From Streptomyces diastatochromogenes (GTDB lineage Bacteria > Actinomycetota > Actinomycetes > Streptomycetales > Streptomycetaceae): a DNA stretch of 64,000 bases. This document shows positions 11,489-19,731 of this stretch, one piece after another; position 1 is the first letter of the stretch; each line of letters opens with the position of its first letter. Made by a program: the position numbers and the translations under genes. Below the pieces are notes generated by a model. It worked only from the letters and a program-made list of their open reading frames with translations, ran no database searches and was not told the DNA's origin. The DNA is taken from NCBI GenBank assembly GCA_026913215.1, contig JAPTYK010000001.1, positions 4,650,001 through 4,714,000 on the forward strand. Direction: 5' to 3'.

Positions 11489-13299
11489 ATGACCGCGGTA
11501 CCCCCTACCCAAAACCAGGAGCAGGCGGACGACGCCGCGTACGACTACGACGTCCTCGTCGTCGGTTCGGGCTTCGGCGGTTCGGTCACCGCGCTCCGCC
11601 TCACCGAGAAGGGCTACCGGGTCGGCGTCCTGGAGGCCGGGCGCCGCTTCACCCGCGCGACCCTGCCGAAGAACTCCTGGGACGTGAAGAACTTCCTGTG
11701 GGCCCCCGCCCTCGGCCTGTACGGCCTCCAGCGCATCCACCTGCTCGGCAACGTCATGGTGCTCGCCGGCGCCGGCGTGGGCGGCGGCTCCCTCAACTAC
11801 GCCAACACCCTCTACGTACCGCCCAAGCCCTTCTTCGACGACCCGCAGTGGAAGGACATCACGGACTGGCAGGAGGAGCTGGGGCCGTACTACGACCAGG
11901 CGAAGCGGATGCTGGGCGTCCGCCTCAACCCGACGATGACCCCCTCCGACGTGCACCTGAAGTCCGCCGCGCAGGCCATGGGCATCGGCGACACCTTCCA
12001 CATGGCCCCCGTCGGCGTCTTCTTCGGAGACGGCGAGGACGCCGACGGCACGACGAGGACGAAGCCCGGCGGCGAGGTCGCCGACCCGTACTTCGGCGGC
12101 GCGGGCCCGGCCCGGCGCGCCTGCACCGAGTGCGGCGAGTGCATGACCGGCTGCCGCCACGGCGCCAAGAACACCCTCAACGAGAACTACCTCTACCTCG
12201 CCGAGAAGGCGGGCGCCACCGTCCACCCCATGACCACCGTCGTCACCGTCACCGAGGACTCGCGGGGCGGCTTCGCGGTGAAGACCCTGCCCACCGACAA
12301 CCGCAGGAAGGGCAGGGGCCGGACCTTCACGGCCCGCCGCGTGGTGATCGCGGCCGGCACGTACGGCACGCAGACCCTGCTGCACCGGATGAAGGACAGC
12401 GGACTGCTGCCCCGGATCTCGAACCGGCTCGGCGAACTCACCCGCACCAACTCCGAGGGCCTCGTCGGCGCCCAGACCACCGACCGCCGCTACCGCAAGC
12501 GGCACGGCAAGGAGAAGGCCGACTTCACCAGGGGCGTCGCCATCACCTCGTCCGTCCACCCGGACGAGAACACCCACATCGAGCCGGTCCGCTACGGCAA
12601 GGGCTCCAACTCGATGGGCAGCCTCACCGTCCTCCAGGTGCCCTACGGGGCCCACCGGGTGCGCAACTGGTTCCTCGGCCTGCTCAAGCACCCCGCCCTC
12701 GCCGTCCGCTCGCTCTCCAACTGGCACTGGTCCGAGCGGACCATCATCGGCCTGGTCATGCAGTCCCTCGACAACTCCCTGACGACCTACCGCAAGCCCG
12801 GCGGCCTCGGAAAGGGCCTGCTCACCGCCCGCCAGGGACACGGCGCGCCGAACCCGGTCCAGATCCCGGAGGCCACCCGGGCCGCCACCCTCCTCGCCGA
12901 GGAGATCAACGGCTTCGCCGGCTCCAACGTCGGCGAGCTCATGGGCACCCCGCTCACCGCGCACTTCCTGGGCGGCTGCCCGATCGGCACCGACGGCGAG
13001 ACCGGCGTCATCGACCCGTACCACCGGCTCTTCGGCCACCCTGGATCTCCGTCGTCGACGGCGCGGCCGTCTCCGCCAACCTCGGCGTCAACCCGTCCCT
13101 GACGATCACGGCCCAGGCGGAGCGCGCCATGTCCTTCTGGCCGAACAAGGGCGAGGAGGACCCCCGCCCGCGGCAGGGGGAGGCATACGTACGGCTCTCG
13201 GCGATCGAGCCGAAGTCCCCCGCCGTCCCGTCCGAGGCCTTCGGCGCCCTGCGGCTGCCGTTCCTGGGGATCCCGGCGGTCCCGCCGAAGAGGGACTGA
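11489..13299 (+). CDS. choD: GMC oxidoreductase, ChoD-type, with ferredoxin-like Cys motif (one frameshift)
   Basis: A flavoprotein of about 600 residues in the glucose-methanol-choline oxidoreductase superfamily, closely resembling mycobacterial ChoD (annotated as cholesterol oxidase, though real substrates are debated). Visible are the N-terminal FAD Rossmann motif VVGSGFGGSVTALRL, AGAGVGGGSLNYANTLYVPP, a Cys cluster CTECGECMTGCRHGAKNT, and C-terminal VVDGAAVSANLGVNPS. The start is ATG 11489, after a GAGGAGA ribosome site. The frame breaks at 13039-13041; one more C restores GHPWISVVDG and the frame to 13299. The CxxCxxCxxxC pattern looks like an iron-sulfur ligand set, unusual for GMC enzymes. 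The neighbouring guaA recalls the mycobacterial choD region. Confidence 0.88.
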
Positions 13300-13307
13300 C
13301 CCCCGCC

Positions 13308-13395
13308 TGCCCGGCAGGAAGAGCGCCCGGCAGGAAGAGCGCCCGGCAGGAAGAGCGCTCGGCGGAAAGAGTGCTCAGCAGAAAGGGCGCTGCAC
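13308..13395 (+). repeat. 16-bp tandem array after the choD-like gene
   Basis: CCGGCAGGAAGAGCGC occurs three times exactly, followed by two degraded copies. The last copy (AGAAAGGGCGCTGC) supplies the left arm of the terminator at 13385-13418, so the array and the terminator overlap. Confidence 0.85.
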
Positions 13396-13418
13396 CCCCC
13401 TCCGAGTGCAGCGCCCTT
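13385..13418 (+). terminator. Rho-independent-like terminator after the choD-like gene
   Basis: A perfect 10-bp stem GGGCGCTGCA/TGCAGCGCCC (13385-13394 with 13407-13416) with a 12-base C-rich loop, followed by TT. It is 86 bases past the choD-like stop codon. Confidence 0.75.
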
Positions 13419-14016
13419 CCAGCTTTGGTGTTGCTGCATAGATGACCTCCGGTCCGCGCGATTGGTTGTAGCGGTTGCGCAGGATCTTCATGTGACGCGC
13501 GTCACGTCCTGTGGAGGGATGTGCGTGGACGCGAGAGGGCCCCGCGCTCGCGATTCCGGTCGCGGCGCGGGGCCCTCGGGGTCGGCACCGGTGTCAGGGC
13601 AGCGGCGGTGCCGAGCGGGGCGGCGCCGGGGGTCGCGCCGCGGGGAGGGAGGAGAGCAGGGGGACGGGAGGAGAGGGGATCGGGAAGATCGGGAGGTCGG
13701 CCGGTTGCGGCCGGCCCCGGGCGTCCCCGGGACCGACCGCCCTTTCTGGGTGACCGGGCTGCTGTCCCCTGCTGTCCGGTCACACGCGCTGGTGCGAGGT
13801 CCCACGACGCACCGGAGAGGTGCGCCACACGCCCCAGCGAAGCCACGCGTGGTTTCTATCGGGCCCGCCCCTGGCTGGCACGGACACCCGGACCAACGAA
13901 CCCCGGCCGGAGCCGGTCACGCGCCGTACGGGTGAGAGCACTCCCGAACTCGGGTACGGGAGCACACCCGGATGCGTCCACCGGACGGGCTTCTTGGGGC
14001 GAGGCCCCTGAGACGG
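13419..14016. other. Gene-poor stretch with a dyad and a long hairpin
   Basis: I cannot support a protein gene here. It holds a CRP-like dyad at 13491-13506 and, 30 bases on, a strong hairpin: GAGGGCCCCGCGC (13535-13547) pairs perfectly with 13565-13577, and the loop contains a further CGCG/CGCG pairing. A short transcript starting near the dyad and ending at the hairpin is possible, which would make it a small RNA, but I see no clear promoter. The remainder is G+C-rich low-complexity DNA. Confidence 0.4.
13491..13506. promoter_or_regulatory. Candidate CRP-family operator
   Basis: The sequence holds TGTGA, six bases, then TCACG. Its 14-base core GTGACGCGCGTCAC is a perfect palindrome. It fits the GTG-N6-GNCAC pattern reported for Streptomyces Crp. 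Which gene it would control is unclear; the nearest start downstream on the plus strand is far away. Confidence 0.4.
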
Positions 14017-14128
14017 GCCTCCTCGGACGGGCGTCCTTGGCCGTGCTTCCTCGGAGGGGCGTCCTTGGCCGTGCCTCCTCGGACGGGCGTCCTTGGTCGT
14101 GCCTCCTCGGGCGGGCCCCGGGAGGGGT
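14017..14128. repeat. 28-bp tandem array next to the chorismate mutase 3' end
   Basis: Three full units and one partial unit of GCCTCCTCGGACGGGCGTCC followed by TTGGCCGT recur at 14017, 14045, 14073 and 14101. The array ends four bases from the stop codon of the minus-strand chorismate mutase, so it forms that gene's 3' untranslated region. Confidence 0.85.
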
Positions 14129-14131
14129 CCC

Positions 14132-14422
14132 TCAGACGCGGCCCCGGCACAGCTCCAGCATCGTCATCGCGAGCGCGGTGCCCGGCTTGCCCAGCGCGTC
14201 CCGGTAGTGGCCGAGGACCTCCATCTCGCGGGCCAGGTTCACCCGGCGGCCGCCGGAGGAGATCCGGGCCTCCTGGATGACGGCGGAGACGGCCATCCGT
14301 TCCTGGATGAGGCCGATGATCCGGTCGTCGAGGGCGTCGATGCGCTCACGGGCGCCGCCGATCAGCGTCGCCGCCTCGTCGGTGCGGGCGCCGGTCTGCT
14401 CGGTGATGGTCTGGGTGGTCAT
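14132..14422 (-). CDS. Monofunctional chorismate mutase, AroQ class
   Basis: A 96-residue all-helical chorismate mutase converting chorismate to prephenate, the first step to Phe and Tyr. The AroQ pattern is visible: a first helix with RERIDALDDRIIGLIQERM (the conserved early Arg and the Arg/Asp-rich face), then ISSGGRRVNLAREMEVL and a C-terminal ALAMTMLELCRGR. The chosen start is ATG 14422 (MTTQTITEQTG), since GAGGAG sits 7 bases upstream; a longer frame to 14482 would run through the leader region. It is intact, unlike most neighbours. The upstream leader peptide and terminator suggest control by transcription attenuation in response to charged tRNA-Tyr or tRNA-Phe. Confidence 0.9.
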   Translation of the reverse strand: MTTQTITEQTGARTDEAATLIGGARERIDALDDRIIGLIQERMAVSAVIQEARISSGGRRVNLAREMEVLGHYRDALGKPGTALAMTMLELCRGRV

Positions 14423-14477
14423 GTCGGGGGCTCCTCGTGGTGTCGGGTCCTGGAGCCCCGGGGCGACATCGCCCGGA

Positions 14478-14533
14478 GACAAGCAGAACGCCCCGGGCCT
14501 TGTCGGCCCGGGGCGCCTGGGAAGTCGCTTGTC
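14478..14533 (-). promoter_or_regulatory. Attenuator (terminator hairpin) upstream of chorismate mutase
   Basis: GCCCCGGGCC (14490-14499) pairs perfectly with GGCCCGGGGC (14505-14514) across a 5-base loop. In the minus-strand RNA it is followed by GUUCUGCUUGUC. The hairpin lies between the leader peptide stop and the chorismate mutase start. An outer GACAAGC/GCTTGTC pair (about 14527-14533 with 14478-14484) encloses it and could take part in an alternative fold. The arrangement is that of classical attenuation; function is inferred. Confidence 0.7.
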
Positions 14534-14539
14534 AGTTGC

Positions 14540-14611
14540 TCAAGCAGCACGACCATGGCAGCCGGTGGGCCGGTTGCCATAGGTAAAGACGAAGGTCGAG
14601 TACTTGCGCAT
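14540..14611 (-). CDS. Leader peptide, 23 residues, rich in Tyr and Phe
   Basis: A short open frame ATG 14611 to TGA 14540-14542 begins MRKYSTFVFTYGN, so Tyr-Phe-Phe-Tyr fall within residues 4 to 11. It ends GCHGRAA. A TACTGT box lies four bases before the ATG (14616-14621), with TTCCGG 18 bases further up, so the transcript would start at or near the ATG and the leader would be translated without a ribosome site. Ribosome stalling at these codons would sense Tyr/Phe-tRNA, the end products of the pathway the next gene opens. Confidence 0.72.
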   Translation of the reverse strand: MRKYSTFVFTYGNRPTGCHGRAA

Positions 14612-14692
14612 GGCGACAGTATGGACCCCTTCGCGCACCCCGGAACAACCCGGGTTCGGATGGTGAGACGAAAAGCGACACCGCCGCGCCGG

Positions 14693-14698
14693 TAGAAT
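14693..14698 (+). promoter_or_regulatory. Candidate -10 box for guaA
   Basis: TAGAAT, a good match to the principal-sigma -10 hexamer, lies about 100 bases upstream of the guaA start in DNA otherwise rich in G+C. I see no convincing -35 box, so this is tentative. Confidence 0.35.
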
Positions 14699-14795
14699 CG
14701 ACAAATAGCCCCCCTTTCGAGGGACCCCAGGGAACCCCCGCGGAGCCCCCGGGGAACCCCGAGGGAACCTCTCCTACCGCCGGAAGGCCGCCGTA

Positions 14796-16388
14796 GTGTC
14801 ATCAGCGACTCCCGCTGCCGCGCCCGACGTCTCCAACCCGGACGTAGTCCTCGTTGTCGACTTCGGCGCCCAGTACGCCCAGCTCATCGCCCGTCGCGTC
14901 CGTGAGGCGCGGGTCTACAGCGAGATCGTCCCGTCCACCATGCCGGTGGCCGAGATGCTGGCCAAGAACCCCAAGGCGATCATCCTCTCCGGCGGCCCGT
15001 CCTCCGTGTACGCCGAGGGCGCCCCGCGCCTCGACCGCGAGATCTTCGAGGCCGGCGTCCCCGTCTTCGGCATGTGCTACGGCTTCCAGCTGATGGCGAC
15101 GACCCTCGGCGGCACCGTCGACAACACGGGCGCCCGCGAGTACGGCCGGACCCCGCTGCACGTCTCCAAGGCCGGCTCCACCCTCTTCGAGGGCACCCCG
15201 GTCGAGCAGTCGGTGTGGATGTCGCACGGCGACGCCTGCTCCGCCGCCCCCGAGGGCTTCACCGTCACCGCCTCCACGGACGTCGTGCCGGTCGCCGCCT
15301 TCGAGAACGACGAGAAGAAGCTGTACGGCGTCCAGTACCACCCCGAGGTGCTGCACTCCACGCACGGCCAGCAGATCCTGGAGCACTTCCTCTACCGCGG
15401 CGCCGGCATCGAGCCGAGCTGGACCACGGGCAACGTGATCGAGGAGCAGGTCGCCGCGATCCGCGCCCAGGTCGGCGACAAGCGCGCCATCTGCGGCCTG
15501 TCCGGTGGCGTCGACTCCGCCGTGGCGGCGGCCCTCGTCCAGAAGGCCATCGGCGACCAGCTCACCTGCGTCTACGTCGACCACGGCCTGATGCGCAAGG
15601 GCGAGACCCAGCAGGTCGAGAAGGACTTCGTCGCCGCGACCGGCGCCCGCCTGGTCGTCGTCGACGCGGAGAAGCGCTTCCTCGACGCCCTCGCCGGCGT
15701 CTCCGACCCGGAGACCAAGCGCAAGATCATCGGCCGGGAGTTCATCCGCGTCTTCGAGCAGGCGCAGCTGGAGATCCTCCAGGAGGAGGGCCCCGAGGTC
15801 GCCTTCCTGGTCCAGGGCACGCTCTACCCGGACATCGTCGAGTCCGGCGGCGGCACCGGCACGGCCAACATCAAGTCCCACCACAACGTGGGCGGCCTCC
15901 CCGACGACATCGAGTTCGAGCTCGTCGAGCCGCTGCGCCAGCTGTTCAAGGACGAGGTCCGGATGGTCGGCCAGGAGCTCGGCCTGCCCGAGGAGATCGT
16001 CCAGCGCCAGCCGTTCCCCGGCCCCGGCCTCGGCATCCGCATCGTCGGCGAGGTCACCAAGGAGCGCCTGGACCTGCTGCGCGAGGCCGACGCCATCGCC
16101 CGCGAGGAGCTCACCGCGGCCGGTCTCGACCGCGAGATCTGGCAGTGCCCGGTCGTCCTGCTCGCCGACGTCCGCTCGGTGGGCGTCCAGGGCGACGGCC
16201 GCACCTACGGTCACCCGATCGTGCTGCGCCCCGTCTCCTCCGAGGACGCCATGACGGCGGACTGGTCGCGCCTGCCCTACGAGGTGCTCGCCAAGATCTC
16301 GACCCGCATCACCAACGAGGTCGCCGACGTCAACCGTGTCGTCCTCGATGTCACCAGCAAGCCGCCGGGCACCATCGAGTGGGAGTAA
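14796..16388 (+). CDS. guaA: GMP synthase (glutamine-hydrolysing)
   Basis: A complete 530-residue GuaA, which aminates XMP to GMP with glutamine and ATP. The N-terminal class I glutamine amidotransferase domain shows the nucleophile Cys in GMCYGFQLMA and the His-Glu pair in QYHPEV. The ATP-pyrophosphatase domain has the P-loop LSGGVDSAVAAAL, and the C-terminal dimerisation domain ends KPPGTIEWE, the usual GuaA terminus. The start is GTG 14796 (MSSATPAAAPD). It is one of the few long genes in the window with no frame break. A strong terminator follows. Confidence 0.98.
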   Translation: MSSATPAAAPDVSNPDVVLVVDFGAQYAQLIARRVREARVYSEIVPSTMPVAEMLAKNPKAIILSGGPSSVYAEGAPRLDREIFEAGVPVFGMCYGFQLMATTLGGTVDNTGAREYGRTPLHVSKAGSTLFEGTPVEQSVWMSHGDACSAAPEGFTVTASTDVVPVAAFENDEKKLYGVQYHPEVLHSTHGQQILEHFLYRGAGIEPSWTTGNVIEEQVAAIRAQVGDKRAICGLSGGVDSAVAAALVQKAIGDQLTCVYVDHGLMRKGETQQVEKDFVAATGARLVVVDAEKRFLDALAGVSDPETKRKIIGREFIRVFEQAQLEILQEEGPEVAFLVQGTLYPDIVESGGGTGTANIKSHHNVGGLPDDIEFELVEPLRQLFKDEVRMVGQELGLPEEIVQRQPFPGPGLGIRIVGEVTKERLDLLREADAIAREELTAAGLDREIWQCPVVLLADVRSVGVQGDGRTYGHPIVLRPVSSEDAMTADWSRLPYEVLAKISTRITNEVADVNRVVLDVTSKPPGTIEWE

Positions 16389-16408
16389 TCGCTCCCGCGT
16401 GCGCGTGA

Positions 16409-16440
16409 AGCCGTCGTCCCGGACCTCCGGGGCGGCGGCT
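16409..16440 (+). terminator. Terminator after guaA
   Basis: A 14-bp stem with two G-U pairs, AGCCGTCGTCCCGG against CCGGGGCGGCGGCT, closed by a 4-base ACCT loop, starts 20 bases after the guaA stop and is followed by TCGTCGTGTT. Confidence 0.8.
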
Positions 16441-16499
16441 TCGTCGTGTTCACGTCGGGACTCTGGTGACTTGACCGGCCGGGCGTTACCTTCCGGCGC

Positions 16500-17288
16500 A
16501 TGAGCGTGATACCGGACCCCGTCCCCGTCGAACGGCTCCACTTCGCCCTGCCGCCCGTCCACGCGACGGCCGAGGAGGAACGCGTCCACCGCAAGCAGCG
16601 GCTCGCCGGCGCGCTCCGGATCTTCGGACGGCTCGGGTACGAGGAGGGCGTCTCGGGCCACATCACCGCCCGCGACCCCGAGTACCCCGACTGCTTCTGG
16701 GTGAACCCCTTCGGGGCGCCGTTCGAGGAACTCACCGCGAGCGACCTCATCCTGGTCAACGGCGAGGGACAGGTCGTCCGGGGCGGCCACCACGTCAACC
16801 AGGCCGCCTTCACCGTCCACGCCCAGATCCACCGGGCCCGGCCCGACGCCGTCGCCGTCGCCCACACCCACTCCGTCCACGGGCGGGCCCTCGCCGCGCT
16901 CGGCGAACTCCTCGACCCGATCACCCAGGAGGCCTGCGCCTTCTACCAGGACCACGCCCTGTACGACGCCTACACCGGCGTCACCGTGGACGCCGAGGAA
17001 GGCCGCCGGATCGCCGTCGCCCTCGGCTCCTTCAAGGCCATCGTGCTCCGCAACCACGGACTGCTCACCGTCGGCACCTCCGTCGACGCGGCCGCCTGGT
17101 GGTTCATCGCCCTGGAACGCTCCGCCCGGGTGCAACTGGCCGCGCGCGCCGCCGGCAAGCCCGTGCTCATCGACCACCGCGACGCGGTCGCCACCCGGGA
17201 ACAGCTCGGCAGCGACCTCGTCGCCTGGATCAACTACCAGCCCCTGTGGCGCAGGATCAGCCGAACGGACCCCGAACTCCTGTCGTAA
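16500..17288 (+). CDS. Class II aldolase/adducin family protein
   Basis: A 262-residue metal-dependent aldolase-fold protein (family of fuculose-phosphate aldolase and the adducin head). The zinc ligands are visible as HTHSVHGRA and the later RNHGLLTVG histidine; the phosphate-binding region lies around GVSGHITAR and FGAPFEELTASDL. The start is ATG 16500. In Streptomyces, proteins of this type are usually annotated only as class II aldolase; the substrate is unknown. It stands alone between the guaA terminator and a membrane protein gene. No frame break. Confidence 0.9.
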   Translation: MSVIPDPVPVERLHFALPPVHATAEEERVHRKQRLAGALRIFGRLGYEEGVSGHITARDPEYPDCFWVNPFGAPFEELTASDLILVNGEGQVVRGGHHVNQAAFTVHAQIHRARPDAVAVAHTHSVHGRALAALGELLDPITQEACAFYQDHALYDAYTGVTVDAEEGRRIAVALGSFKAIVLRNHGLLTVGTSVDAAAWWFIALERSARVQLAARAAGKPVLIDHRDAVATREQLGSDLVAWINYQPLWRRISRTDPELLS

Positions 17289-17481
17289 CACCATCGCTTC
17301 ACCCTTCTGTACGTCAATGAGATGGCTCGGCAATCACTCTCCGGCGGGGCGCACGCGGCAGGCGCGGGAGCCGCCGGTACGGCACAATTCCGTGCAATAC
17401 ACGGGTGGTTGACCCTTCGCGGCGCACCCGGACGCATCCACTGGGCCGTGAAGCGAGCTCGTGAGCTCGGGAGTGAGCACC

Positions 17482-18712
17482 GTGGCGGTTCAAGAGGCGA
17501 GACAGTACGGCGAGCACGCGACGGCCTGCGCCGGCTGCGCCCACTGCGGGCAGGCCGGACATCGACGGGCCGTCGCCGCCTTCCTCGCCCGGCGCGACGA
17601 ACTCGCCGCCGGACACGGCGTCCCGCGCCGTCGCCCACTCGCCGGTCGCCGCCCGCCAGTGGGTCTCCGACGAGCTCGCCCAGTCCGCCCGCGCGGTGTC
17701 CGCGCGCGGCCGGGAGGCCGGGCTCGCCTGGCTCGACCGGGTACGGCGCGGAGGCCTCGGCGCGGTCTGGGGCGCCGTCCTCGCCCTCCTCCTCGGCCAG
17801 GCCCTCACCGCCGTCGACGGCGGCTGGACCGGCACCCGTACGGCCGGCCTCTGCACCGCCCTGCTCCTCGCCGTCCTGCTCAGCGCCGCCGCCCACGCCC
17901 ACCGGGCCCGCGGCGGTCTCCTCGCCCCGCTGATCGGTGAGGACAACCGGCTCTCCACCACCCGCGCCGTCGCCGCCGGCTGGCTGCTCCTCCTCGGCTA
18001 CACCCTCCTCTTCCTCGCCTTCCGGTCACCGGACGCGACCGCCTTCGCCCTGTCCAGCGGCGCGGGCCTCCTCACCGTCCTCGCCCTCGTCGCCTCCGTC
18101 ACCGTCACCGCCCGTCTCGTCGTCGCCCTCGGGATCGCGGCCGGCCGCCTCCAGAAGGTGCGCGCCGACCGCCCGCGCGCCGCCGACCTGGTCTGCGACG
18201 ACAGCGGCCGGGCCGCCCTCGTCGACGTCCAGTACCTCCTCGTCTCCGGCGCCGTCCTGGCCCTGGCCGCCGTCGGTCTGGCCCGCGACCCCGGACGCCT
18301 CCCCGAGGTGCCCTGGTCCCTCGTGCTCCTCGTCGGCGTCTCGGCCGCCTGGCACCTCGCCGCCAAGTGCACCGAGGGCGTCCGCCCCGCGATCCACTCG
18401 GTGGTCCGGTCCCGGGAGGCCGGCGACCTCGACGCCCCGATCCGCACGGGAGACGACATCGAGATCCGTGGCCGCGGCTTCGTCCCGCCCGGCGCGGGCG
18501 CCCCCGACCCGCTGACCCGCCTGGTCGTCCGCATCGGCCCCGTCCACGCCCACGTCCCGCTGGTCCCCGTCCCGGGCGGCTTCGCCAACCCCACCGACAC
18601 GGCCCTCACCGTCCCCCTCCCCGCGGACGTCGAACCGGGCCGTGTGGAGGTCTCGGTCGTCACCGCGGCCGGCGTGGAGACCAACCGGGTCGTCATCGAC
18701 GTCGTGGACTGA
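17482..18712 (+). CDS. Membrane protein with N-terminal CxxC motif and C-terminal IPT-like domain (frameshifted)
   Basis: I do not recognise a named family. The N-terminus has a possible metal-binding cluster, CAGCAHCGQAGH. About four hydrophobic spans follow (for example WGAVLALLLGQAL, LLLLGYTLLFLAF, LLTVLALVASVTV, WSLVLLVGVSAAW). The last 100 residues read DDIEIRGRGFVPPGAG... then RLVVRIGPVHAHVPLVPV and PADVEPGRVEVSVVTAAGVE, a beta-sandwich pattern like IPT/TIG domains. GTG 17482 is preferred because GGGAG lies 8 bases upstream; GTG 17461 is the alternative. One frame break near 17625 joins the two halves. A role in sensing or binding at the cell surface is only a guess. Confidence 0.7.
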
Positions 18713-18803
18713 ACGTCCATCCCCCCTTCCCCCCTCCCGCCCACCGGCTACGAGGAGAATCGTTCCGCGAACAGCCGTACGGGGCGTGGAGAGGTGACCG
18801 ACG

Positions 18804-19562
18804 ATGACGGGACAGACGGACCGACCGCACGACACGAACGACCCGGGAGGCCTGGGCGGCTCGGGCGGGACCGGTGGCTCGGGCGGGATCGGTAGCGCGG
18901 GCGGGATCGGTAACCGGGGCGGGACCGGTGGCTCGGGCTCGGGTGACGCCGAAGGTCTGCGGGGCTCGGGCGGGACCGGTGGTTCCGGCGAGTTCGGTGA
19001 GTCGGGCGGCTCGGGCGGCTCTGGCGGCCCAGGCAGCTCTGGCGGCTCGGGTGGCTCGGGTGGCTCCGGGCGTTCCGGTGAGCGGAAGGGGGCCTTCGAC
19101 CGGTGGAGGGCCACCGCCTCCCGTTATGCCCTCCTTCCGCTGCGGATCTTCCTCGGGGTCACCTTCGTCTACGCAGGACTCGACAAGCTCACCGACTCCG
19201 CGTTCCTCGCCGACACGGGTACCGGCTCGATCGGCGAGATGATGCGCGGCGTCCGCGACAGCTCCGCGATCCCCGGCCTCGTCGACCTCGCCCTCCACAA
19301 CCCGACGGGCTTCGGCTACGCCATCGCCTTCGGCGAGCTCGCCGTCGGGCTCGGGACCCTCTTCGGTCTCCTCGCCCGGCCGGCGGCGCTCGGCGGCGTG
19401 CTGATCTCGCTGAGCCTCTGGCTGACCGTGAGCTGGCAGGCGCAGCCGTACTACCTCGGCAACGATCTGCCCTATCTGATGTCCTGGCTCCCGCTGCTGC
19501 TGGCCGGGGCACCGGTGCTCTCGCTGGACCGGTTCCTCGCCGAACGGCGCCGTATTCGATAG
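18804..19562 (+). CDS. DoxX family membrane protein with Gly/Ser-rich N-terminus
   Basis: A 252-residue protein. The first 95 residues are a low-complexity GGSGGTGGSGG tract encoded by imperfect 12-15-base repeats; the rest is a DoxX-like four-helix membrane domain: YALLPLRIFLGVTFVYAGLDKL, FGYAIAFGELAVGLGTLFGLLARPAALGG, LISLSLWLTVSW and LPLLLAGAPVLSLDRFL. DoxX proteins are linked to thiol stress or quinone/sulfur redox chemistry in several bacteria, but the role here is unknown. The start is ATG 18804. The glycine tract is unusual for the family and may simply be a slippage product. Confidence 0.85.
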   Translation: MTGQTDRPHDTNDPGGLGGSGGTGGSGGIGSAGGIGNRGGTGGSGSGDAEGLRGSGGTGGSGEFGESGGSGGSGGPGSSGGSGGSGGSGRSGERKGAFDRWRATASRYALLPLRIFLGVTFVYAGLDKLTDSAFLADTGTGSIGEMMRGVRDSSAIPGLVDLALHNPTGFGYAIAFGELAVGLGTLFGLLARPAALGGVLISLSLWLTVSWQAQPYYLGNDLPYLMSWLPLLLAGAPVLSLDRFLAERRRIR

Positions 19563-19731
19563 GCGGTCCAGGTCGCGAGGGCGGCGGCGCCCAGGCCACC
19601 GGAGAGCACGGGGATCACCGCGTACCACGGGGTCGTCCAGGCCCCGGCGGCGTCGCCCGCGTAGGCGCCGGCCAGGACGAGGCGGTCAGGCCGACGAGCA
19701 GTCGGCCGGGGCGGAACTCATGAAGCAGCAC
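19472..19731 (-). CDS. Small two-span membrane protein downstream of the PspC gene (frameshifted)
   Basis: Starting at GTG 19731, overlapping the end of the PspC gene, the minus strand reads HEFRPGRLLVGLTA, then after one missing base near 19678 LAGAYAGDAAGAWTTPWYAVIPVLSGG and AALATWTAYRIR. That gives two hydrophobic spans. The frame as read ends at 19472, inside the convergent DoxX gene, so the true end may be nearer 19560. No function is known to me. The call rests on amino-acid pattern and position only. Confidence 0.5.

Noticed and set aside
8945..13039. A 1,364-codon open frame on the minus strand opposite the dehydrogenase and the GMC gene
   Set aside because: It mirrors genuine plus-strand genes with clear catalytic motifs. 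Long antisense frames without stops are expected at this G+C content, and its product is low-complexity Val/Gly/Ala/Asp.
14802..17333. An 843-codon open frame opposite guaA and the aldolase
   Set aside because: Same shadow effect; the plus-strand genes are unmistakable and the minus product resembles no protein.
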